Positions 6,634 through 13,307 of a stretch of 13,307 bases of DNA are shown here, piece by piece (within the stretch, counting starts at the first letter, position 1; every line of letters starts with the position of its first letter). Both the position numbers and the translations under genes were made by a program. The DNA is from Tidjanibacter sp. Lineage in GTDB: Bacteria > Bacteroidota > Bacteroidia > Bacteroidales > Rikenellaceae. Location: contig JAFNVE010000023.1 in assembly GCA_017379955.1 (NCBI GenBank), positions 1-13,307 of the forward strand. The letters run 5' to 3'. The notes beneath the pieces are model-generated. The model had not been told where the DNA came from and made no database searches. It saw nothing but the letters and a program-made list of their open reading frames with translations.

Positions 6634-9522
6634 TTAATGTGCTGCCAGCCAATCCTCGCCCACGCCACACTCAACAAGCAGTGGCACAGTGAGTTGTGCT
6701 GCCCTCTCCATCTCCTCGTGGAGTATCCTCTCCACCCTCTCCTGCTCCGAGCGCAGGGTGTCAACCACCAACTCGTCGTGCACCTGCAATATCATCTTTG
6801 ACTGCAAACCCTCGGCCTGCAACCTGCGGTGAACGGCAATCATTGCCAGCTTCATAATATCTGCCGCACTACCCTGAATCGGGGCGTTGACAGCGTTTCG
6901 CTCAGCAAAGGCGCGCGTATTGGCGTTGCCGGAGTTGATGTCGGGCAGATAGCGGCGGCGACCAAAGAGGGTCTCCACAAAGCCCATCTCCCTCGCATCG
7001 CCAATCACCCTGTCGATATAACTCTTCACCTTCGGATAGGAGGCAAAATAGCCCTCGATAATCTCCCTCGCCTCACCGAGCGAGATACCGCTGATGCGCT
7101 GACGCAGACCAAAGGCGGAGATACCATAGATAATACCGAAGTTGGCTGTCTTGGCCTTGCGACGCTGGTCGGAGGTGACAAGTTCGGGGGTGGTGTGGAA
7201 GAGGCGTGTGGCGGTGTCGCGGTGGATATCCTCGCCACTGCGGAAGGCCTCTATCATCGCCTCGTCACCGCTCAGGTGGGCCATCAGTCGCAACTCCACC
7301 TGCGAGTAGTCGGCTGCAAGCAGTATGTGGTCGCTGTCGGCAGGCACAAAGGCCTTGCGAATCAGTCTGCCCTGCTCCTCGCGGACGGGGATGTTTTGGA
7401 GGTTGGGGTTGGTCGAACTAAGACGACCCGTAGCCGTAACCGCTTGATTGTACGATGTATGTATGCGGCCTGTCTGCCTGTTCACAAGTTGTGGCAGGGC
7501 CTCAATATAGGTCGAAAGCAACTTTTTCAGCCCTCGGTACTCCAAGACGAGCGACACAATCGGGTGCTTATCCGAGAGCGAGGTGAGATACTCCTCGTCG
7601 GTGCGATACTGCTTTGTCTTGGTCTTTTTGGGCTTGCCGTCAATCTGCAATTTCTCAAACAACACCACACCCAACTGCTTGGCTGAGTTGATGTTAAGGT
7701 CGGGCGTATCTGCCATCGAGCGAATCTTCTCCTCAATCTCGGCAAGCGTTGCGCTCAGTTCGGTGCCATACTCTGCCAGGCGTGCGGTGTCTACCTTCAC
7801 ACCCTCCCACTCCATATCGGCAAGCACCTCAATCAGAGGCTCTTCCACCTTGTGGTAGAGTTCCAGCACTCCGCGCTCCTCAGCCATCGGGCGCAACTTC
7901 TCATAGAGTTGCCAGGTGATGTCGGCATCCTCGGCAGCGTACTCCGCCACCTGAGCCAAAGGCACCTTGTCCATCGTGGTCTGCTTTGCACCGCGACCAA
8001 TCAGATTCTCAATCGGGATAGGCTGATAGTCGAGGTAGCGCATCGCCAAAAAGTCCATATTGTGGCGCGACTCGGGGTCGAGCAGATAGTGGAGGAGCAT
8101 AGTGTCCCACTTGGCACCTCGCACCTCGATACCTACCCCGCGCAGCATCAAAATATCGAATTTCATATTTTGCCCCACCTTTGCAACACTCTCATCCTCA
8201 AAGAGTGAGCGCAAAATGGTGAGCAACTCGCCACTCTCGCCACCCATCAGCGAAACGTATGCAGCCCTGTGTGCCTCGGCCGAGAGCGACAGACCCACCA
8301 GACGGTCGGTGTGCGGGTCGAAGCCCGTAGACTCGGTGTCGAAGCAGAAAATCTTTCCGCTACGCAACTCCTCGACCAGCGGGATTAACTCCGCACGCGT
8401 GGTGATTGTGGTGTAGGTGTGCGGGGTGCTATCCGCAGTGGCGTAGCCCGCGGCGGCCGAGAAGAGGTCGCCCATCGGGGCAGGGGTTGCCGTCGGTGTT
8501 GCGGGTGCGCTCTTGGGGGTAGGGGTGGCGATTGGCGCACCGAACAGGTCGGTCTGCACCACCTCTTGTGGGGGTGCAACGGGTGTTGCAGCGATTGCCG
8601 CAGTAGGCGCACCACCACACTCCGAGCGCATCACCCCCGTAAAAGGCGACTCCACACCAGAGGCCATCTCGCGCAGGAAAGCGCGGAAATCCAAGTAGCG
8701 ATATATCTCAGTAAGTTTCTCACAATCAGGCTGCTCCATCCTCAGACTCTCCGCATTGAACTCAATCGGAGCGTCGGTGGCAATGGTCGCCAAGACCTTC
8801 GACAGGCGCAACTGCTCAGCACCCGCCACAAGGTTGTCGTGGAGTTTACCTTTAATCTTATCCACATTTTCGAGTATCGACTCCACCGAGCCATACTCCC
8901 TCACAAGTTTCGATGCACCCTTTTCGCCCACGCCCTGCACACCGGGGATGTTGTCCGAAGCGTCACCCCAAAGTGCCAGGATATCAATCACCTGCTCGGG
9001 CTTGTTGATGCCATAGTTTGCGCACACCTCCTCTGGGCCGAGAATATCGACACCCTCGCCACCCTTGCGCTGCTTGTAGATATGCACCGTTGGGCGCACA
9101 AGCTGACCGAAATCCTTATCGGGAGTCACCATAAAGACCTCAAAGCCCTCGTCGGCAGCCTTGTGAGCCAGCGTGCCGATAACATCATCGGCCTCGTAGC
9201 GCGGCACCTCCAAGATAGGGATACGGAGTGCTTCGAGAATGCTCTTAATGTGTGGCACTGAGGCGATTATGTCCTCGGGCGTAGCACTGCGATTGGCCTT
9301 ATACTCGGGGAAAAGGTCGTTGCGGAAGTTGCCACCGTGGGGGTCGAAAGCGACACCCAGATAGTCGGGGCGTTCGTTAACGATAATCTCGCGGAGGAAC
9401 TTGGTAAAGCCGAAAATTGCCGAGGTGTTCAGCCCCTCGGCATTTCGCATCGGTCGTTGCATAAAGGCGTAGTACGACCTGAAAATCAACGCATAAGCGT
9501 CTATAAGGAATAGTTTTTTCAT
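6634..9522 (-). CDS. polA: DNA polymerase I with both exonuclease domains
   Basis: The 962 residues form a full-length PolA, which fills gaps and removes RNA primers in replication and repair. The N-terminal 5' nuclease domain (about 1-290) keeps its acidic motifs (FLIDAYAL, EADDVIG, TPDKDFGQLV, GDASDNIPGVQGVG). The 3'-5' proofreading domain is intact: DTE at 395-397, Asp456 in GQNMKFD, and YxxxD ending at Asp532. The polymerase domain has motif A with Asp738, the O-helix KTANFGIIYG with Lys791 and Phe795, and motif C VHDEL with Asp916. A Pro/Ala/Thr-rich linker of about 75 residues (about 305-380) joins the two nuclease domains. It contains QTDLF (323-327), a good match to a sliding-clamp-binding motif, and a second DLF (352-354). 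It starts 12 bases after queD, in the same transcript. Confidence 0.98.
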   Translation of the reverse strand: MKKLFLIDAYALIFRSYYAFMQRPMRNAEGLNTSAIFGFTKFLREIIVNERPDYLGVAFDPHGGNFRNDLFPEYKANRSATPEDIIASVPHIKSILEALRIPILEVPRYEADDVIGTLAHKAADEGFEVFMVTPDKDFGQLVRPTVHIYKQRKGGEGVDILGPEEVCANYGINKPEQVIDILALWGDASDNIPGVQGVGEKGASKLVREYGSVESILENVDKIKGKLHDNLVAGAEQLRLSKVLATIATDAPIEFNAESLRMEQPDCEKLTEIYRYLDFRAFLREMASGVESPFTGVMRSECGGAPTAAIAATPVAPPQEVVQTDLFGAPIATPTPKSAPATPTATPAPMGDLFSAAAGYATADSTPHTYTTITTRAELIPLVEELRSGKIFCFDTESTGFDPHTDRLVGLSLSAEAHRAAYVSLMGGESGELLTILRSLFEDESVAKVGQNMKFDILMLRGVGIEVRGAKWDTMLLHYLLDPESRHNMDFLAMRYLDYQPIPIENLIGRGAKQTTMDKVPLAQVAEYAAEDADITWQLYEKLRPMAEERGVLELYHKVEEPLIEVLADMEWEGVKVDTARLAEYGTELSATLAEIEEKIRSMADTPDLNINSAKQLGVVLFEKLQIDGKPKKTKTKQYRTDEEYLTSLSDKHPIVSLVLEYRGLKKLLSTYIEALPQLVNRQTGRIHTSYNQAVTATGRLSSTNPNLQNIPVREEQGRLIRKAFVPADSDHILLAADYSQVELRLMAHLSGDEAMIEAFRSGEDIHRDTATRLFHTTPELVTSDQRRKAKTANFGIIYGISAFGLRQRISGISLGEAREIIEGYFASYPKVKSYIDRVIGDAREMGFVETLFGRRRYLPDINSGNANTRAFAERNAVNAPIQGSAADIMKLAMIAVHRRLQAEGLQSKMILQVHDELVVDTLRSEQERVERILHEEMERAAQLTVPLLVECGVGEDWLAAH

Positions 9523-9534
9523 CTACACAGGTGG

Positions 9535-9984
9535 CTACTGCTGCGGAAAATACTCGGCATAGGAGGTGGCTGTTTCGTGGAGTCGTACCCCCACCAGACG
9601 AATCCCCTCCGGCAGTCGAGCCGCAATGTCGGCAGCAAAGTGTTGTACCATATTCTCGCAGGTGGGCTGGTAGTCGACAGCGTGGATGCGCGAAAAATAT
9701 CGACCCAACACCTCAATCAACTCCCCATTTTCGGGGCAGTTGCGAATCATAAACGAGTGGTCGTACCTATCCACAACCTCCTCGCGCACAATGGCTTTCA
9801 GCACCCCAAAATCCATTGCCATACCAAACTTAGGGTTCTGCTGGTCGCTCTCGGGCACACCCGCTACCGTCACGAATAGACGGTAGGAGTGGCCGTGAAT
9901 CTCGCTGCACGCTCCATCGTAGCCGGTGAGTGTGTGTGCCGCCTCGAAGGAGAACTCTTTGGTTATGCGGATTTCGTTGTTCAT
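9535..9984 (-). CDS. queD: 6-carboxy-tetrahydropterin synthase (QueD/PTPS family)
   Basis: QueD converts 7,8-dihydroneopterin triphosphate to 6-carboxy-5,6,7,8-tetrahydropterin, the second step towards the preQ0 precursor of queuosine in tRNA. The 149 residues show the zinc ligands His17 (FSFEAAH), His30 and His32 (IHGH), the catalytic Cys26 four residues before the HGH motif, an Asp-His pair (YDHS), and the PTCEN and RLHET segments of the family. A true 6-pyruvoyl-tetrahydropterin synthase belongs to the same family, but the Cys-x3-HGH arrangement and bacterial setting favour QueD. The other queuosine genes are not in the window. It lies 6 bases after the Lrp-type gene and 12 bases before polA, so it is in the middle of a compact transcript. 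Confidence 0.92.
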   Translation of the reverse strand: MNNEIRITKEFSFEAAHTLTGYDGACSEIHGHSYRLFVTVAGVPESDQQNPKFGMAMDFGVLKAIVREEVVDRYDHSFMIRNCPENGELIEVLGRYFSRIHAVDYQPTCENMVQHFAADIAARLPEGIRLVGVRLHETATSYAEYFPQQ

Positions 9985-9990
9985 CAGTCG

Positions 9991-10464
9991 TTAAAATGTG
10001 ATGTGACTAATATCTACCTGACGAGTGAAGGGCTGTTCGAGCGAGATGAAGGTCTCGGTACTTGTGATACCGGGGATGACCAGCAACTTGTCGAACATAG
10101 TACGCATCAGGTGGTCGTTGTCGGTGCAGTAGAGTTTGATAAGGAGGTTGTAGTCACCCGTAATAAAGTGACACTCAACAACCTCGTGAATCTGCTTCAA
10201 CGCCTCAACAGTGGCGGTGTAGAGAGTAGGCTCCGAGAGGCGAACACCCACAAAGGCGCACACATCAAAACCCACAATCCTTGGATCTACATCCAGGCGC
10301 GAGCCGAGAATAACGCCCGCATCGTCGAGTTTCTTCACTCGCTGGTGGATAGCAGCACCCGAAATGCCGCACTCGCGCGCAATCTCCAAGAAAGGCATAC
10401 GCGCATTGTTGAGCAGGAACATCAAGATTTTTTTATCAATCTTATCAAGTACAATCTTTCCCAT
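9991..10464 (-). CDS. Lrp/AsnC-family transcriptional regulator
   Basis: The product has 157 residues, typical for the family. An N-terminal winged helix-turn-helix covers about 1-60 (LDKIDKKILMFLL, then FLEIARECGISGAAIHQRVKKL as the recognition region). The C-terminal alpha/beta RAM effector domain covers about 65-145, including GVRL, ECHFITGDYNLLIKL and IPGITSTETFISLEQ. Lrp/AsnC proteins form dimers and octamers and sense amino acids such as leucine, asparagine or lysine; the ligand here cannot be read from the sequence. It lies 14 bases downstream of kbl. In Escherichia coli Lrp controls the kbl-tdh operon, so a role in controlling this cluster, including itself, is a reasonable inference. 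Confidence 0.93.
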   Translation of the reverse strand: MGKIVLDKIDKKILMFLLNNARMPFLEIARECGISGAAIHQRVKKLDDAGVILGSRLDVDPRIVGFDVCAFVGVRLSEPTLYTATVEALKQIHEVVECHFITGDYNLLIKLYCTDNDHLMRTMFDKLLVIPGITSTETFISLEQPFTRQVDISHITF

Positions 10465-10478
10465 CTTCCTGCCCGATT

Positions 10479-11666
10479 TTATTTGATTACACCAAGTTCC
10501 TTTCCTACCTTCACAAACGCCTCAACGCAACGGTCGAGATGCTCGCGCTCGTGGCCGGCCGATACCTGAACACGGATACGAGCCTGACCCTTAGGCACTA
10601 CGGGGTAGTAGAAGCCTGTTACATAGATACCCTCGTCGAGCAACTTGGCTGCAAAGTCCTGCGACAGACGAGCGTCGTAGAGCATCACAGCGCAGATAGC
10701 CGACTGAGTAGGTTTGATATCGAAGCCGGCAGCAACCATCTTCGAGCGGAAGTACTCCACATTCTCCACCAACTTGTCGTGAATCTCGTCGCTCTCGCCC
10801 AACATCTTGAACATCTCCAGACTTGCACCCACAATTGCAGGGGGAATCGAGTTCGAGAAGAGATAGGGGCGTGAACGCTGGCGCAACAGGTCGATAATCT
10901 CCTTGCGACCGGTGGTGAAACCACCAATACCGCCACCAAACGACTTGCCGAGTGTGCCGGTGATGATATCCACCTCGCCACGCAGGTTATAGAGTTCGGT
11001 AACACCGCGACCGGTAGCACCCACAACACCCGCCGAGTGGCACTCATCGACCATTACAAGTGCATCGTACTTCTCCGCCAGACGGCAAATCTCATCCATA
11101 GGAGCCACGTTGCCATCCATCGAGAATACACCGTCGGTTACGATGATGCGGAAACGCTGAGCCTGAGCGAGTTTCAAGCACTCCTCCAACTCCTCCATAT
11201 TGGCGTTGGCATAGCGATAACGCACTGCCTTGCACAGGCGAACACCGTCGATAATCGAGGCGTGGTTGAGCGAGTCGGAGATGATAGCATCCTGCTCGGT
11301 GAGCAGAGGCTCAAAGACACCACCGTTGGCATCGAAGCAGGCAGCGTAGAGGATAGTATCCTCGGTGCCGAAGTAGTTGGCAATAGCCGCCTCCAACTCC
11401 TTGTGAATATCCTGTGTGCCACAGATAAAGCGCACCGACGACATACCGAAGCCGCGCTCGTCCATAGCCTTCTTGGCAGCCTCAACCAATCGGGGGTTGT
11501 CCGACAGACCGAGATAGTTGTTTGCGCAGAAGTTCAAAACCTCCTTGCCGCCAACCTCGATGGCTGCACGCTGAGGCGAACAGATGATGCGTTCCTTTTT
11601 GTAGAGGCCAGCCTCCTCAATCTCAGCAAGGGTTGCCGAGAGGTGTTCTTTGATTTTACCGTACAT
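10479..11666 (-). CDS. kbl: glycine C-acetyltransferase (2-amino-3-ketobutyrate CoA ligase)
   Basis: Kbl is a PLP enzyme that, with CoA, cleaves 2-amino-3-ketobutyrate (made from threonine by threonine dehydrogenase) into glycine and acetyl-CoA. The 395 residues align along their length with the E. coli enzyme as I recall it: NFCANNYLGL, GFGMSSVRFICGTQDIHKELE, SDSLNHASIIDGVRLCKA, the Asp-containing VDECHSAG, TLGKSFGGG with PLP Lys241, RQRSRPYLFSNS, and TGFYYPVVPKGQARIRVQ. These specific segments favour Kbl over related alpha-oxoamine synthases (BioF, serine palmitoyltransferase), though that family is close. No threonine dehydrogenase gene is adjacent. It is the first gene of the cluster that continues into the Lrp-type gene, queD, polA and dtd. 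Confidence 0.95.
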   Translation of the reverse strand: MYGKIKEHLSATLAEIEEAGLYKKERIICSPQRAAIEVGGKEVLNFCANNYLGLSDNPRLVEAAKKAMDERGFGMSSVRFICGTQDIHKELEAAIANYFGTEDTILYAACFDANGGVFEPLLTEQDAIISDSLNHASIIDGVRLCKAVRYRYANANMEELEECLKLAQAQRFRIIVTDGVFSMDGNVAPMDEICRLAEKYDALVMVDECHSAGVVGATGRGVTELYNLRGEVDIITGTLGKSFGGGIGGFTTGRKEIIDLLRQRSRPYLFSNSIPPAIVGASLEMFKMLGESDEIHDKLVENVEYFRSKMVAAGFDIKPTQSAICAVMLYDARLSQDFAAKLLDEGIYVTGFYYPVVPKGQARIRVQVSAGHEREHLDRCVEAFVKVGKELGVIK

Positions 11667-11715
11667 TTCTGTTATAATTTTAGTAGTTGTTCCAAACTGA
11701 GGTTACAATCTCTAA

Positions 11716-11723
11716 CAAAAGTA
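11716..11723 (-). promoter_or_regulatory. -7 box of the kbl cluster
   Basis: The minus strand reads TACTTTTG (complement of 11716-11723), an exact TAnnTTTG match, 49 bases before the kbl ATG. A tract of nine T/A pairs flanks it upstream. I find no TTG at the expected distance, so the -33 element is weak or absent. Confidence 0.5.
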
Positions 11724-11850
11724 AGATTTTTTTTTGAAATGTGGTGCTGCAATACCCCATTTTTTACTATTTTTTTCGATATCGCAGGTTTTGAATTGTA
11801 AGTTGTGAAGAGGAGTTGCGGCTCGGTGTGCAAAAAAATGGGGAAAGTTG

Positions 11851-11881
11851 TTGCAATACTATACATTTAATTGTATCTTTG
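11851..11881 (+). promoter_or_regulatory. promoter of pgk
   Basis: TTG at 11851-11853 and TATCTTTG at 11874-11881 are separated by 20 bases, the same geometry as ahead of the AraC-family gene. Transcription should begin near 11887, giving an A/T-rich leader of about 52 bases before the ATG at 11939. Confidence 0.75.
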
Positions 11882-11938
11882 TAAGTTGAGAACTAAATCG
11901 ATACAACTTATAACAACTAAATAAACAACTTTTAAGGT

Positions 11939-13192
11939 ATGATTACTATTGACACTTTCGATTTCAAAGGCCAGCGTGCCATTGTTCGCGTGGACTTTAA
12001 TGTACCCCTCAACGAGGAGGGTAAAATTACCGACGATACCCGTATCCGCGGTGCACTTCCCACTCTGAAGAAGGTACTTGCTGACGGTGGTAGCCTGATT
12101 ATCATGTCGCATATGGGTAAGCCCAAAGGCAAGGTTAACCCCAAGTTCTCGCTCAGCCAGATTGTAGACGCTGTTAGCGAGAAGCTCGGTGTTGAGGTTA
12201 AGTTCGCTCCCGACTGCGCAAAGGCTGCTGAGGCTGCTGCTGCATTGCAGCCCGGCGAGGTGCTGATGCTCGAGAACCTCCGTTTCTACGCTGAGGAGGA
12301 GGGCAAGCCCGTTGGCATCGAGAAGGAGGATCCCGCATACAACGACGCAAAGAAGGCTATGAAGGAGTCGCAGAAGGAGTTCGCTAAGACTCTTGCTTCG
12401 TACGCTGACTGCTATATCAACGACGCATTTGGTACCGCTCACCGTCGTCACGCATCGACCGCAGTTGTTGCTGACTACTTCGACGCAGACCACAAGATGC
12501 TCGGCTACCTGATGGAGAAGGAGGTTGCTGCTGTGGATAACGTACTCAGCAACATCAAGCGTCCCTTCACCGCTATTATGGGTGGCTCGAAGGTTTCGAC
12601 CAAGATTGGTATCATCGAGAACCTGATGGACAAGGTTGACAATATGATTCTCTGCGGTGGTATGACCTACACCTTCGCAAAGGCTATGGGTGGCAACATC
12701 GGTAACTCGATCTGCGAGAACGACAAACTCGACCTCGCACTCGACCTGATGGCTAAGGCTAAGGAGAAAGGCGTAAACCTCGTACTCGGTGTTGACTGTG
12801 TGGCAGGTGACGCATTCTCGAACGACTGCAACACCCAGATCTGCTCGGTAAACGAGATTCCCGAGGGCTGGGAGGGTATGGACGCAGGTCCCGCAACCCG
12901 CGAGAAGTTTGCTGCCGCTATCGAGGGCGCAAAGACCATCCTCTGGAATGGTCCCGCAGGCGTATTCGAGTTCGACACCTTCACCGGTGGCTCGCGCGTA
13001 ATCGCTGAGGCTATCGCTAAGGCAACCGCTGACGGCGCATTCTCGCTGATTGGTGGTGGCGACTCGGTGGCTTGTATCAACAAGTTCGGTATGGCTGACC
13101 AGGTATCCTACATCTCGACCGGCGGTGGTGCACTGCTCGAGGCTATCGAGGGTAAGGTTCTTCCCGGTGTGGCTGCTATCAAAGGCGAGTAA
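11939..13192 (+). CDS. pgk: phosphoglycerate kinase
   Basis: Pgk transfers phosphate between 1,3-bisphosphoglycerate and ADP, the first ATP-yielding step of glycolysis, in the cytoplasm. The 417 residues are slightly longer than the usual bacterial 390-400. The extra length includes an insertion at about 118-140, after MLENLRFY. N-domain landmarks are RVDFNVPLN near 17-25, [16 protein letters not shown], the glycine-containing SHMGKPKG, and the [11 protein letters not shown] basic patch. C-domain landmarks are [19 protein letters not shown] and the C-terminal GGGDSVA segment. Codon use (GCT, GTT, GGT, CGT, AAG) differs from the GCC/GCG-leaning neighbours and fits a highly expressed gene instead of transfer. 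It has its own promoter and is divergent from kbl across a 272-base A/T-rich spacer. Confidence 0.98.
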   Translation: MITIDTFDFKGQRAIVRVDFNVPLNEEGKITDDTRIRGALPTLKKVLADGGSLIIMSHMGKPKGKVNPKFSLSQIVDAVSEKLGVEVKFAPDCAKAAEAAAALQPGEVLMLENLRFYAEEEGKPVGIEKEDPAYNDAKKAMKESQKEFAKTLASYADCYINDAFGTAHRRHASTAVVADYFDADHKMLGYLMEKEVAAVDNVLSNIKRPFTAIMGGSKVSTKIGIIENLMDKVDNMILCGGMTYTFAKAMGGNIGNSICENDKLDLALDLMAKAKEKGVNLVLGVDCVAGDAFSNDCNTQICSVNEIPEGWEGMDAGPATREKFAAAIEGAKTILWNGPAGVFEFDTFTGGSRVIAEAIAKATADGAFSLIGGGDSVACINKFGMADQVSYISTGGGALLEAIEGKVLPGVAAIKGE

Positions 13193-13234
13193 AAAAGCCA
13201 TATAAAAAGTCATCTGATTGGTGATTTTGGTGTT

Positions 13235-13296
13235 AGAGGGGCTTGGTGAACCGCTCACATCGGATATGTATGCTTCGCGGCTCGCCAATCCCCTCT
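13235..13296. repeat. long imperfect inverted repeat after pgk
   Basis: Bases 13235-13254 pair with 13277-13296: AGAGGGG/CCCCTCT, one mismatch, TTGG/CCAA, a G-T wobble, two pairs, a mismatch, then CCGC/GCGG. The loop is 22 bases. It lies 42 bases beyond the pgk stop. Neither strand has a T-run after the stem, so it is not a standard terminator, although it could protect the 3' end of the transcript. A dispersed intergenic palindrome is the alternative. The window ends 11 bases later, so its full extent is unknown. Confidence 0.6.
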
Positions 13297-13307
13297 GCCT
13301 AAAAATC

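Noticed and set aside
8400..8640. Pro/Ala/Thr-rich part of polA as a frameshift or sequence error
   Set aside because: The frame stays open through it, both flanking domains are intact, and flexible linkers of this kind occur between PolA domains.
11867..13288. Long open frame antisense to pgk (473 codons)
   Set aside because: It mirrors the biased codon use of pgk. The predicted protein has no recognisable motif, while the opposite strand encodes an unmistakable phosphoglycerate kinase.
13235..13307. tRNA gene at the right edge
   Set aside because: No T-loop consensus, anticodon arm or acceptor pairing of tRNA fits on either strand; the structure is a single long hairpin.

Overview
The window looks like chromosomal DNA of a Bacteroidales bacterium, most likely a gut Rikenellaceae/Alistipes-type genome. 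This rests on Bacteroidota-style promoters (a TAnnTTTG -7 box, with TTG 20 bases upstream at the two best sites), the near absence of Shine-Dalgarno sequences, A/T-rich spacers around moderately GC-rich genes, a lipoprotein and a small beta-barrel of the type common in the phylum, and the flavour of the housekeeping proteins. The genus is an inference. I see no tRNA, rRNA, CRISPR array, insertion sequence or prophage. Most of the window is core chromosome.

Layout: (1) Positions 1-214 are a short divergent spacer. It holds a possible gene start running off the left edge, tandem repeats and a 15-bp perfect inverted repeat. (2) 215-2805 is a plus-strand pair: an uncharacterised 525-residue helical protein followed after 2 bases by ruvB, with a clear terminator. 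(3) 3166-4113 is a lone plus-strand AraC-family regulator with its own promoter and a terminator-like hairpin. (4) 4114-4484 has no protein gene I can defend. On the minus strand it carries what looks like a free-standing structured small RNA (about 4209-4376) with its own promoter and an intrinsic terminator. (5) 4485-5973 is a minus-strand pair encoding a small outer-membrane beta-barrel protein and a lipoprotein. (6) 6112-11666 is a compact minus-strand cluster in the order kbl, lrp-type regulator, queD, polA, dtd, closed by a strong terminator at 6046-6093. (7) 11939-13192 is pgk on the plus strand, divergent from kbl, with a good promoter and a codon usage suggesting high expression. A long imperfect inverted repeat follows it at the right edge.

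The most interesting observation links regions 4 and 5. Upstream of the beta-barrel/lipoprotein pair and upstream of the putative small RNA lies the same 12-base block, CGTGCAACATTT, on the same strand. In both places it is followed after exactly 13 bases by a CGTC- or CATC-type element. A GCAAC element about 17 bases ahead of a CGTC element is the architecture of extracytoplasmic-function (ECF) sigma promoters. The layout therefore suggests one envelope-type regulon that drives an outer-membrane protein, a lipoprotein and a small RNA. This resembles in outline the sigma-E/small-RNA circuits of enterobacteria, but is unrelated in sequence as far as I can judge. The RNA and the regulon are inference; the shared sequence and spacing are directly visible.

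How the genes work together: ruvB (Holliday-junction migration) and polA (gap filling and repair) are core DNA metabolism. kbl (threonine/glycine metabolism) heads a co-oriented cluster with an Lrp/AsnC regulator, which fits the known tie between Lrp proteins and amino-acid metabolism. dtd (D-aminoacyl-tRNA proofreading) and queD (queuosine precursor) are translation-quality genes. pgk is glycolysis.
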